Positions 33,453 to 41,811 of a DNA stretch of 64,000 nucleotides are shown here, in pieces (within the stretch, counting starts at the first letter, position 1; every line of letters begins with the position of its first letter). Both the position numbers and the translations under genes were made by a program. The notes beneath the pieces were generated by a model. That model was not told the DNA's origin, searched no databases, and worked only from the letters and a program-made list of their open reading frames with translations. The DNA is from Micromonospora vinacea (GTDB lineage: Bacteria; Actinomycetota; Actinomycetes; Mycobacteriales; Micromonosporaceae): the NCBI RefSeq assembly GCF_015751785.1, contig NZ_JADOTY010000001.1:310001-374000 (forward strand). Direction: 5' to 3'.

Positions 33453-34055
33453 GTGGCCGACATCGACAGCGGAACAGGACGGTCGACGCCGCGGAAGCGG
33501 GCCGACGCCCGGCGCAACGAGGCGACACTGCTGGAAGCCGCCGCCGCCGCCTTCGTCACCTCGGGCGTGGACGCGCCCGTACGCGACATCGCCGCCCGCG
33601 CCGGCGTCGGTGTGGGCACCATCTACCGCCACTTCCCGACCCGCGCCGACCTCATCGTCGCCGTCTACCGGCACCAGGTCGAGGCATGCGCGGAGGCCGG
33701 CCCGAGGCTGCTGGCCGACAGCAGCACACCGCACGCCGCCCTCGCCCAGTGGATCAACCTTTTCGTCGACTTCCTGGTTACCAAGCACGGCCTCGCCGAG
33801 GCGCTCCAGTCCGACGAAGCGGCCTTCCAGACCCTGCACGCCTACTTCCTGGACCGCCTCGTGCCGGTGTGCGCCCACCTGCTCGACGCCGCTGCCGCAG
33901 CCGGCGAGATCCCTCCCGACGTGACAGCCTTCGAGTTGCTGCGCGGTGTCGGCAACCTCTGCATCGGCGCCTGCGAACCCCGCTACGACGCGCGCCGCAT
34001 GGTGGAACTCCTCGTCGCGGGCCTGCGCCAACGCCAGAGCGCCGGGCCGCGATAG
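33453..34055 (+). CDS. TetR-family transcriptional regulator
   Basis: This 200-aa regulator is assigned start GTG 33453. The N-terminal helix-turn-helix (ADARRNEATLLEAAAAAF, then AARAGVGVGTIYRHFPTRADL, residues ~15-62) is typical of TetR. The C-terminal ligand domain resembles the SbtR-like type (VTAFELLRGVGNLCIG). By position and by the two shared palindromes it should control its own gene and the divergent aldo/keto reductase. Confidence 0.9.
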   Translation: MADIDSGTGRSTPRKRADARRNEATLLEAAAAAFVTSGVDAPVRDIAARAGVGVGTIYRHFPTRADLIVAVYRHQVEACAEAGPRLLADSSTPHAALAQWINLFVDFLVTKHGLAEALQSDEAAFQTLHAYFLDRLVPVCAHLLDAAAAAGEIPPDVTAFELLRGVGNLCIGACEPRYDARRMVELLVAGLRQRQSAGPR

Positions 34056-34065
34056 CTTATTGATC

Positions 34066-34539
34066 ATGGCGGACTGGGAGCTTCGGCAGGCCTCGATGGC
34101 GGACGTCGAGGCGGTGGCCGAGTTGCGGGCTGTGGTGCTGCGGGCCGATCTGGAGCGGCTCGGGCGGTACGACGAACAGCGGGTGCGGCAGCGCCTGCGC
34201 GACGGGTTCGCACCGGCGTACACCTGGGTCGTCGAGGTGGACGGCGCGTTCGCCGGCTGCGTGGCGCTGCGGCCCGACGCGGACGCCCACTGGCTGGAGC
34301 ACTTCTACCTGGCCCCGCGGCTACAGGGCAGCGGCATCGGCACGGCAGTGCTGCGCGACCTGCTGGACCGGTGCGACCGCGCCGGCACGCCGGTGCGGCT
34401 GAACGTGCTGCGGGGCAGCCCGGCCCGGCGGCTGTACGAGCGGCACGGCTTCACGCTCGATACCGAGGATCCGGTGGACGTGTTCATGATCCGCGCACCC
34501 GGGAAGATCACCAGCGAGGCTCCGACGGTGTCAATGTAA
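34066..34539 (+). CDS. GNAT-family N-acetyltransferase
   Basis: The protein has 157 residues. The acetyl-CoA binding motif A is LAPRLQGSGIGTAVLRDLL (about residues 83-101), followed by LNVLRGSPARRLYERHGF, the motif B region. The acceptor is unknown. TAGCTT (34053-34058) is 7 nt before ATG 34066, so the transcript is probably leaderless despite being only 10 nt after the TetR gene. Confidence 0.88.
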   Translation: MADWELRQASMADVEAVAELRAVVLRADLERLGRYDEQRVRQRLRDGFAPAYTWVVEVDGAFAGCVALRPDADAHWLEHFYLAPRLQGSGIGTAVLRDLLDRCDRAGTPVRLNVLRGSPARRLYERHGFTLDTEDPVDVFMIRAPGKITSEAPTVSM

Positions 34540-34548
34540 CGTTGACAG

Positions 34549-35028
34549 ATGACGTCGGAGCTGGCTCGGTTGGCAGAGGTTCGCGCTACCCGCGCCCGCC
34601 TGGACGAGCAGGAGCTGGAGATCGTCGACCGCGCGCGCCACGACGGTGCGACGTGGGCCCAGATCGCGACGGCACTCGGCCTCGGCAGCCGGCAGGCCGC
34701 CGAGCAGCGTCGACAACGGCTGGTGGCGGCGCGGTGGTCGCGGCGGCAGCAGCTCGACCTCCGGCTGCCTCCGCAGATCTCGGCGCTGCGGGCGGCGGTG
34801 GCCGACCTCGGCCGGTGGATCGGCGCCGATCAGCGGTGGGACAGCCGCTTTCGTCGAGCGGCACTCGTGCGAAGCACTGTGGACGCCGCGCTGGACGCCG
34901 CCCCGGGCTCGCTGTACGAGTTGGCCGTGCACCTCGCCATCGATCTCGCCGAGGCGGGTGAGCGACTGCCCGCGCCCGCTCGAACCGTCGCGACCAAGCT
35001 CGACATCACCTTGTCAACGGTCCGTTGA
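34549..35028 (+). CDS. Helix-turn-helix DNA-binding protein
   Basis: This 159-aa protein has an N-terminal HTH (EIVDRARHDGATWAQIATALGLGSRQAAEQRRQR, residues ~23-56) similar to sigma-region-4/Trp-repressor-like folds, followed by a helical C-terminal domain. TAACGT (34537-34542) is 6 nt before the ATG. A CGTTGAC half site overlaps this promoter, and a full palindrome with the same half site overlaps the gene's own stop codon in front of the MFS gene. It may therefore control both itself and the transporter. Confidence 0.7.
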   Translation: MTSELARLAEVRATRARLDEQELEIVDRARHDGATWAQIATALGLGSRQAAEQRRQRLVAARWSRRQQLDLRLPPQISALRAAVADLGRWIGADQRWDSRFRRAALVRSTVDAALDAAPGSLYELAVHLAIDLAEAGERLPAPARTVATKLDITLSTVR

Positions 35029-35029
35029 C
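35013..35029. promoter_or_regulatory. GTCAACG-GTC-CGTTGAC palindrome before the MFS gene
   Basis: A perfect 7-bp inverted repeat with a 3-bp spacer overlaps the stop codon of the HTH gene. The same half site occurs in TGTAACGTTGACA (34535-34547) at that gene's promoter. A second inverted repeat TGAGTC-N5-GACTCA (35074-35090) lies nearer the MFS start. Confidence 0.55.
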
Positions 35030-35103
35030 CGTACGCGGCGGTATTGCTTGGGCGCGACTCAGGCTTGAGAGTGTGAGTCACCTCGACTCAACTCGGAGCG
35101 CTC

Positions 35104-36324
35104 ATGCGTCGCAACGCGGGCCTGTTCGTGGCGATCTCCCTGCTGTCCGGCTTCGGCAGCAGCGCGATGTCCCTGGTCGCCGGCATCTGGATCCTCGACC
35201 TCACCGACTCCACCAGCCTCGCCGCCCTCGCCGGGCTCTGCGTGTACGCCCCGGTGCTCGCCGGCCCGTGGCTGGGCGGTCTGCTCGACCTCGCGCCCCG
35301 ACGGCCGCTGGTCATCGCCGTCAACCTCATGTTGGCCGCCGCCCTGCTGGCACTCCTCGCCGTACGCGGGCCGGGGCAGACCTGGCTCATCTTCACCGTC
35401 TCGTGCGCCTACGGCGTCAGCTACGTGCTGATCGACGCCGGCGAGACGGCGCTGCTGCCGGCGGCGCTGGCACCGACCGAACTCGGCCACGTCAACGGGT
35501 GGCGCTCCAGCGCCCAGGAGGGCATGAAGCTCGTCGCTCCCCTGGCCGGGGCTGGCCTCTACGCGTGGCGGGGCGGTCACGCGGTCGCGGTCCTCAGCGC
35601 GGCCATGCCGGTCCTGGTCGCCATCCTGTACGCGGTGCTCCGCCTGACCCGGACACCCATTGACCAGTCCACCGAACGCGGAGGCGGCCCGCGTACCGGA
35701 TTGGTGGTCCTGTTCGGACAGCGGGCCACACGGCTGCCGGTCGTGCTCGCCGCGGTGTCGATCGCCATGTCCGGCTTCACCACGGCGGGGATCTACGCGG
35801 TCGTCGTCACCGAGCTGCGCCTGCCGACGACGTTCCTGGGGGTGCTGGCCAGCGCGCAGGGCGCCGGTTCCATCCTCGGCGGCCTGATCGTCGGCCGGCT
35901 CATCGCGGCGAAAGGTGCCGGTGCCGTCGGTGTCGCCGGGACGGCGCTGTTCGCGGTCGGCTGCCTGGCGCGCTGCCTGCCGTGGTGGCCGGCCACTGTA
36001 GTCGGGGCGGTGGTGGCCGGCGTCGGGCTGCCCTGGACCCTGGTCGCGGCGGTGACCGCCGTGCAGACCCACACACCGTCGGCGCTGCTGGGACGAGTTT
36101 CCGCGTCGGCCAACACCGCGATGTTCGGTCCCCTCGTCGCGGCGATCCCGCTCGGCTCAGCGGCCGTCCACCTCGGCGCCCGCCCGCCGCTCGTCGCCGC
36201 CGCGGCGATCTGCCTGACAGCCGTGGTAGCGGCCACGTTCTACCGCCGGTCCACGTCGTCCGACGAGACACCGACCGTGCCCCCGCCGCGCCGAACGGCG
36301 AGAACGGGTCCGGCGAGCCGCTGA
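35104..36324 (+). CDS. MFS transporter
   Basis: This 406-aa protein has 12 predicted membrane helices. It resembles the MFS_3/enterobactin-exporter-like group (GFGSSAMSLVAGIWILDLT at the N-terminus, loop 2-3 motif GGLLDLAPRRPLV, LPWTLVAAVTAVQTHTP and SALLGRVSAS in the second half). It is likely a proton-driven efflux pump for a small hydrophobic compound. The upstream HTH gene and the palindromes in between suggest local regulation. It converges on the HD-domain gene with a 6-bp gap. Confidence 0.87.
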   Translation: MRRNAGLFVAISLLSGFGSSAMSLVAGIWILDLTDSTSLAALAGLCVYAPVLAGPWLGGLLDLAPRRPLVIAVNLMLAAALLALLAVRGPGQTWLIFTVSCAYGVSYVLIDAGETALLPAALAPTELGHVNGWRSSAQEGMKLVAPLAGAGLYAWRGGHAVAVLSAAMPVLVAILYAVLRLTRTPIDQSTERGGGPRTGLVVLFGQRATRLPVVLAAVSIAMSGFTTAGIYAVVVTELRLPTTFLGVLASAQGAGSILGGLIVGRLIAAKGAGAVGVAGTALFAVGCLARCLPWWPATVVGAVVAGVGLPWTLVAAVTAVQTHTPSALLGRVSASANTAMFGPLVAAIPLGSAAVHLGARPPLVAAAAICLTAVVAATFYRRSTSSDETPTVPPPRRTARTGPASR

Positions 36325-36330
36325 CCAGGG

Positions 36331-36954
36331 TCAGCCGCGTACCGGATGGGTTGCCTGAAAGGCGAGCCGGCGGTCCGCGTCGGCAGCGATCTGGTCGAGG
36401 ATGTCGTCCAGGTCGAGGAAGACCGACCACCGCTCACGGCCGGTGACGCCGGCCAGCCGGTCCACGAGCAACTCCTCCAGGTCGGTGACCCGCTTTCCCT
36501 TCCACACCTTGTCGGCCACGCTGACCAGCAGGTCGTCGACGTCGATGCCGTCCCGGTGCCAGGACGCGTGGTCGCGCGCGAACCGGGCCGACGACTCGGC
36601 GACGCCGTGCTGAAGCAGCAGCTCGTAGCCGGCGGGCTCGTGCGCGGACCCGGGCCCGGACAGCTCCTCCGGGTGCCGGACCTTGCCGATGTCGTGGGTG
36701 GCGGCACCGAAGAGCACCGCCTCGCTGTCGAACGAGAGCTGCGGGAACCGGTGCGCCAGCGCGTCGGAGAGTTGCGCGGCGACGTCGTGCACGGCCCGCA
36801 GGTGCGCGGCGAGGCGTGGCGGCGCGTCCAGCGCCTCCAGCAGGGCCACGACCCGGTCGGGCAGGGGCCGCAGCGGCGGGTCCGCGGGTGCGGTGAGGGC
36901 GCGGCGCAACGAATCGGACGTCACCCCGGCAAGGATACGACCAACCGCCGCCAT
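36331..36954 (-). CDS. HD-domain metal-dependent phosphohydrolase
   Basis: This 207-aa protein shows the HD signature in order: His in HLRAVHDVA, the HD dyad in AATHDIGKVRH, His in FARDHASWH and Asp in VSVADKVWKGK. HD-domain proteins hydrolyse phosphate esters of nucleotides; the closest layout is the HDIG group with Lys after the dyad. The substrate is unknown. Upstream it is bordered by the palindrome at 36964-37025. Confidence 0.82.
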   Translation of the reverse strand: MAAVGRILAGVTSDSLRRALTAPADPPLRPLPDRVVALLEALDAPPRLAAHLRAVHDVAAQLSDALAHRFPQLSFDSEAVLFGAATHDIGKVRHPEELSGPGSAHEPAGYELLLQHGVAESSARFARDHASWHRDGIDVDDLLVSVADKVWKGKRVTDLEELLVDRLAGVTGRERWSVFLDLDDILDQIAADADRRLAFQATHPVRG

Positions 36955-36963
36955 GCGATCCGT

Positions 36964-37025
36964 TGATCATGTGATGGAAAACAGGTCAGGAACGGCGCTC
37001 AAAGCTACTTTTCATCACCTGATCA
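36964..37025. repeat. 62-bp imperfect palindrome with TGATCA ends
   Basis: TGATCATGTGATGGAAAA (36964-36981) pairs with TTTTCATCACCTGATCA (37009-37025), with one mismatch and one bulge. It lies between two minus-strand genes, downstream of the subtilase and just upstream of the HD gene. It shares TGATCA ends and size with the element at 25097. Confidence 0.7.
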
Positions 37026-37090
37026 TGGCGCGAGCGGTGGGACGGGTTGACCCCGGCCCGGCCCGTGGACTGGGCCGGGCCGGGATCACC

Positions 37091-40000
37091 TCAGCGGACG
37101 CCGAACGCGCGGATCACCGTCTGGGTGACGGAGCCGTGCTTCGCGGCGTCGGTGGCGGTCGCCCGGACGCTGACGAACCGGGCCGACTTCGGGGCGTCGA
37201 GGGTGCCGGCGCGGCCGAGTTCGCGCCAGGTGCGGCCGTCGTCGTAGGACACCTCGACGCTGGCTGCCGCACCGAGTGGCCTGCCGTCGATCCGGGTCGC
37301 GGTGACCTCAAGGCGGGCATGCCGCGACGCCACCCCGGACAGGTTGGTCGTCACCTGGTAGTCGAGCTGCACCAGGTCGAGCGGGGTCGGCTCCACGTGC
37401 TCCAGGTTCGGCGCGGGTGAACGGAAGGTCCACTCGGTGTCCGTGCGGGTGCTGTACGGCGTCACGCTGCCGTGGTGGGAGGTGTGCGCGACCATCCGCA
37501 GGGACTTCGCCGCCGTACCGACCTCGGCGACCAGGGAGTCCCCGTCGGCCTTGGCCAGCTCGGTGCCGCCCTCGTAGAGCGCAGTCGTCTGGGTGGCACC
37601 CTGGGCAAGCATGCCCTGGTGGTGCGGGTCGCCATCGCCGAAGGCGGGGAGGCCGAAGACGCCGACGAGGTCACCGATCCGCGACGGTGCTGGGAACGGG
37701 CCGTCGTCGAAGAGGCGTGGCCGACCGACCGGCGCGAACCAGGAGGTGTTCGTGGTGCGACCGATCGGATACGTGTGCGTGTCCGACAGGATGGTCATCT
37801 CGGGCACACCGGCCTGCTCCCGCCATGCGCCGCCGGACACCCAGTCGGTGCGCCGGCCCTGGGCCGGGATGGGCAGGATCGGCCCGATGAGGGCGGAGCC
37901 GGGCCGGTCGGGGTGGGCGTCGCCGCGGGTCAGCACACCCGTGCCGGCACTGCGACTGCGGAAGTCCTGCTCCACCCGGGCCAGGTCACGCTCGCGCGGT
38001 CGCCACGTGAGGTCGGGGGGGATCGCGCCGGTGTGCCAACGGTTGAGGTCGTAGACGTAGCGCGGCTCAGGGTGCGACTCCACGCTGACCGTCGACCGCC
38101 CGAGCAGAGACAGCAGGCGCTCCCCCTGGTCGCGGGCGATGGCGGCGACCGGCAGCGGCGTACTCGGGTCACCCACCTCCCACCAGGCGTCCAACCGACC
38201 GCCACCGGTGTTCACGATGAGCAGCATCGTCGCGCCGGCCTGGTGGGCGGCGTCCGCCTGCGCGATCGCGGTCGGAACGTCGACGTACCGGACGACCGCC
38301 ACCTTGCCGCGCGCCGGAGCGAACGATCCACCCGTCGGGATCAGCACCGCGCCCCGCCGATAGACGCCCTCGGCAAGTTTCGCCGAACCGGACTGCGGCA
38401 GCAGATCGTCGAAGCGCTCGCCGGCCACGGTGAGCGACAGCGGCGGTTGCGTGGAACTCCACCGGGTGCCGAAGGTGAAGTCACCCTGGACGACCTTCCG
38501 CCCGGTCGGCGTCGCCCAGATGCTGTCGTACTGCGGGCCCACCACGTAGTCGTCGCCGAACGGGTACCTGCCGGGGTGGGAACGGAACAGGTCGACGCGC
38601 AGCTGCGCCAGGCTGCTCCGCGACGGGGTCACCGCGCGGGCCTGGATCAGCTTGCGGCCGTCCAGGACCACCTCGCGGTCGCTGTCGAGGACCACCTCGG
38701 GCGCGACCAGCACGGCACGGCCCAGCGAGTGCGGTCCGTTGGCGCCCGGCACGTCGGCGTACATCCACATCGCCCAGGTGCTCGCGGGGAGGCGCACCTT
38801 CAGCGTTCCGCCGGCGTCCACCTCGAAGACCTTCGGGACGGTGTCGTGCAGCACGTCCTTCACGATCAGGACGCCGCTCAGCGGCTTGCCGTCCGGGCCC
38901 TTGCCGGTCACGGTGAGGTTCGCGTGCTTGGCCTCCCGGTTGAGACCCACGACGGTGCGCAGGGAGATGCCGTCCGGCCCGGTGGCGGTCACCGATCCGA
39001 TGGCGTACGTGCCGTCCGGCATCGGGTCGAGCGGCGCGATCACCGGTGCCGTGGCGGTTCCCCGCGCGGGCACGGTGACCTGCCGTCGCGGCAGCGTGAA
39101 CGCCTGTCCGGCCACCGTCAGGTCGAGCGTAACCGCCCGATCTCCCGTGTTCGTGTAGGTGATCGTCTGCTCGGCCTGCTGCCCCGGTGAGTACGGCCAC
39201 CGCAGGCCGGCGAAGGTGGTGCCGGTCGCGAACACCGTCGCGCGCACGGCGGCGTCCACGTCGACGCGACCGCTTCCGGCCCATTCCAGCGGATGCCGCG
39301 GGGTGCCCTTGCTGGTGCTCATCAGCGCGTCCTTGAGGCGCGCGCCGGTCCACTCCGGGTGCGCTGCGGCGAGCAGGACCGCCGCCCCCGCCACGTGCGG
39401 CGAGGCCATCGAGGTGCCGCTCATTGTCTGGTACGCGCCCTCGCCCTCGGCCGCGTACTGGGACCTGGCGGCCAGGATGTCGACGCCCGGCCCGGTGATG
39501 TCCGGCTTGGGCGCGTTGTCGCCGTGGCGCGGGCCACGGCTGGAGAAGACCGCCAGCCGGTCCTGCGCGTCGACAGCGCCGACGGTAAGCGCCGACGCGG
39601 CCGCGCCGGGCGCGCCGACCGTCACGACGTCCGGTCCGCTGTTGCCGGCCGCGATCACGAACAGCGTCCCGGTCTCGGCGCTGAGCCGGTCGACTGCGGC
39701 GCTGAGCGGGTCGGTTCCGTCGGTCGGACGGCCGCCAAGGCTCATGTTGACCACCCGGGCCCGGGCGGTGCGGGCCGCCCACTCCATGCCGCTGATGATC
39801 CAGGAGTCCTGGCCCTCGCCCTGGTCGTTGAGCACCTTGCCGATGTGCAGGTCGGCGCCCGGCGCCACACCCCGTTCGGCACCGCCCGACGCCGCGCCGG
39901 TACCGGCGATGGTGGACGCCACGTGGGTGCCGTGCCCGTGCCGGTCGGTCACCTCCTCGCCGGGAACGAAGCTCGCCGCCTCCTCGATCCGGCCGGCCAG

Positions 40001-40645
40001 ATCCGGGTGTTCCCGGTCGACGCCGGTGTCGAGCACTGCGACGTCCACGCCCACGCCGGTGTCCCCGCCAGCCCACACCTGCGGCGCACCGATCTGCGCG
40101 GTGCTCTCCGCCAACGCGGCACGTACTTTGCCGTCCAGCCAGATCCGCGAGACACCGCCCCGCATCGACGTCCCCGGGGCGGCGACCGTCGACCAGAACT
40201 CCCGCGAGCGCGCCACGGTGATCGCCGCGCCACCGATGCTCGCCAGCGGGCGTACCTCGGCGGCGCTCTTCGGCAGCGCCCGGGCGCCGGCCGCGTACTC
40301 GACGATCAGCGGCAGCCGGTCGGCGTGCGCGTCGTCGTAACCGTCGGCGATGAGCCGGGTCACGTTGAACAGGTCGTTGTCGAGCAGGCCCGACGCGACG
40401 TACGGCAGCGCGGCGTCCGGATAGGCGTACGTCTCGCCGCCGAAGGTGCTGATGCGTACCCCTGCGGCGGCCTCCACCCGGGTCACCGCCGTGCCGGTCA
40501 CGGTCACCCGGTCGCCGGTGATGAGCGTGACCGTACGCGACGGCGACCCGGCGGTCGGGGCGGTCGCAGCCGCGGCCGGTGTGATGGGCACCGGGACGCC
40601 CATCGTGGCGGCCGTCAGTACGGCCAATATCGAATTGACGAGCAA
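37091..40645 (-). CDS. Large secreted subtilisin-like serine protease (S8) with PA domain
   Basis: The protein has 1184 residues. The start is TTG 40645, preceded by AGGAG at 5-nt spacing; no ATG or GTG is available upstream in frame. A hydrophobic signal peptide (cleavage near AAAATAP, residue ~28) and a propeptide to about 170 precede the S8 domain. The catalytic triad is Asp206 (AVLDTG), His238 (HGHGTHVA) and Ser412 (GTSMASPH), with oxyanion Asn335 (AAGNSGP). A PA domain (about 770-860) is appended at long distance, and the C-terminus has beta-rich modules. Such proteases are secreted and degrade extracellular proteins. The gene is monocistronic and faces the divergent sigJ gene. Confidence 0.9.
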   Translation of the reverse strand: MLVNSILAVLTAATMGVPVPITPAAAATAPTAGSPSRTVTLITGDRVTVTGTAVTRVEAAAGVRISTFGGETYAYPDAALPYVASGLLDNDLFNVTRLIADGYDDAHADRLPLIVEYAAGARALPKSAAEVRPLASIGGAAITVARSREFWSTVAAPGTSMRGGVSRIWLDGKVRAALAESTAQIGAPQVWAGGDTGVGVDVAVLDTGVDREHPDLAGRIEEAASFVPGEEVTDRHGHGTHVASTIAGTGAASGGAERGVAPGADLHIGKVLNDQGEGQDSWIISGMEWAARTARARVVNMSLGGRPTDGTDPLSAAVDRLSAETGTLFVIAAGNSGPDVVTVGAPGAAASALTVGAVDAQDRLAVFSSRGPRHGDNAPKPDITGPGVDILAARSQYAAEGEGAYQTMSGTSMASPHVAGAAVLLAAAHPEWTGARLKDALMSTSKGTPRHPLEWAGSGRVDVDAAVRATVFATGTTFAGLRWPYSPGQQAEQTITYTNTGDRAVTLDLTVAGQAFTLPRRQVTVPARGTATAPVIAPLDPMPDGTYAIGSVTATGPDGISLRTVVGLNREAKHANLTVTGKGPDGKPLSGVLIVKDVLHDTVPKVFEVDAGGTLKVRLPASTWAMWMYADVPGANGPHSLGRAVLVAPEVVLDSDREVVLDGRKLIQARAVTPSRSSLAQLRVDLFRSHPGRYPFGDDYVVGPQYDSIWATPTGRKVVQGDFTFGTRWSSTQPPLSLTVAGERFDDLLPQSGSAKLAEGVYRRGAVLIPTGGSFAPARGKVAVVRYVDVPTAIAQADAAHQAGATMLLIVNTGGGRLDAWWEVGDPSTPLPVAAIARDQGERLLSLLGRSTVSVESHPEPRYVYDLNRWHTGAIPPDLTWRPRERDLARVEQDFRSRSAGTGVLTRGDAHPDRPGSALIGPILPIPAQGRRTDWVSGGAWREQAGVPEMTILSDTHTYPIGRTTNTSWFAPVGRPRLFDDGPFPAPSRIGDLVGVFGLPAFGDGDPHHQGMLAQGATQTTALYEGGTELAKADGDSLVAEVGTAAKSLRMVAHTSHHGSVTPYSTRTDTEWTFRSPAPNLEHVEPTPLDLVQLDYQVTTNLSGVASRHARLEVTATRIDGRPLGAAASVEVSYDDGRTWRELGRAGTLDAPKSARFVSVRATATDAAKHGSVTQTVIRAFGVR

Positions 40646-40784
40646 CGCGACTCCTGCGCAGTAGGGAAGCGGGTGGCACCAAGGTTCTAGAGATCGCGTA
40701 ACGGCACAATCGGGCCGTCCTGGCCACGTTGCGTCACGTCAATTCGGCGACAGGCGGCGCGACACGCGTGGATACTGTCTAGCC

Positions 40785-41729
40785 ATGCCGCTCAGTCCGG
40801 ACGAGGTCGAGCTGTTCGAGCACTCCAGGGCCCGCCTGGAGGCGATCGCCTACCGCCTGCTGGGCTCGGCCAGCGACGCGGAGGACGCCGTCCAGGACAC
40901 CTTCCTCCGCTGGCAGGGCGCCGACCGGGAGCACGTCGAGACGCCCGAGGCGTGGCTGACGAAGGTCCTCACCAACGTGTGCCTCAACCAGCTGACCTCG
41001 GCGCGGGCCCGGCGGGAAACCTATGTGGGCACCTGGCTGCCCGAGCCGGTCCTCGCCGGGGACCGGATGCTCGGCCCGCTCGACACCGCCGAGCAGCGCG
41101 AATCGGTCTCGATGGCGGTGCTCACCCTGCTGGAGCGGTTGTCGCCCAACGAGCGCGCGGTGTACGTGCTGCGGGAGGCCTTCGGCTACTCGCACGGTGA
41201 GATCGCCGAGATCCTCGGCATCACCGAGTCGAACTGCCAGCAGACCTACCGGCGTGCCAAGCAGCACGTCACCGCGGAGCGGGCCCGGGCGGAGGTCGAC
41301 CAAACCGCCGCGCGGAAGATCGTCGCGGAGTTCCTCACGGCCGCCAACAACGGCGAGATCCAGCGACTGGTGGCGTTGCTGACCGACGACGCGACGAGCA
41401 CCGCCGACGGCGGCGGCAAGATCCCGGCCCGGTCCGCGCCGATCGTCGGCGCGCTGGCGGTGGCGAAGTTCCTGCGTGGCCTCTTCAAACCGGCCGACGT
41501 CAAACGGGACCTGGTCGGTGGCAGCCCGGCCATGTACGTCACCACCGCCAACGGCGCCCCCGCGGTGGTGGTCGTGATCGACGACCGGGTCATCGGCGTG
41601 ATGTCAGTGGAGGTGACGCCCGAGGGTGTCACAGCCATCCACAACCAGGTCAACCCCGACAAGCTCGCCCGCGCCACCCGGCAGTGGTCGGCCTCCGAGC
41701 ACGAGGAGCCCACCCTGCACGTCTGGTGA
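40785..41729 (+). CDS. sigJ: ECF41-type RNA polymerase sigma factor SigJ
   Basis: This 314-aa sigma factor has region 2 (LEAIAYRLLGSASDAEDAVQDTF) and region 4 (LSPNERAVYVLREAFGY, then HGEIAEILGITESNCQQTYRRAK). Its C-terminal SnoaL_2-like extension carries the diagnostic DGGGK and NPDKL motifs. In the ECF41 family this extension replaces an anti-sigma factor and modulates activity from inside the protein. TACTGT (40773-40778) lies 6 nt before the ATG, so the transcript is likely leaderless. The next gene encodes an NAD(P)/FAD oxidoreductase, a common partner and target of ECF41 factors. Confidence 0.92.
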   Translation: MPLSPDEVELFEHSRARLEAIAYRLLGSASDAEDAVQDTFLRWQGADREHVETPEAWLTKVLTNVCLNQLTSARARRETYVGTWLPEPVLAGDRMLGPLDTAEQRESVSMAVLTLLERLSPNERAVYVLREAFGYSHGEIAEILGITESNCQQTYRRAKQHVTAERARAEVDQTAARKIVAEFLTAANNGEIQRLVALLTDDATSTADGGGKIPARSAPIVGALAVAKFLRGLFKPADVKRDLVGGSPAMYVTTANGAPAVVVVIDDRVIGVMSVEVTPEGVTAIHNQVNPDKLARATRQWSASEHEEPTLHVW

Positions 41730-41811
41730 TCCAGCTCATAGCCGGCTCCTGTCAGGAATCGCGTCGCTGTCCGGTTCAGGAAGCGACCACCACCGAGACA
41801 GGAGTGCCACC

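Noticed and set aside
41750..41775. ECF41 promoter motif before the oxidoreductase gene
   Set aside because: TGTCAGGAAT resembles the -35 but no CGTC-type -10 lies at the expected spacing, so it is mentioned only as a weak possibility.
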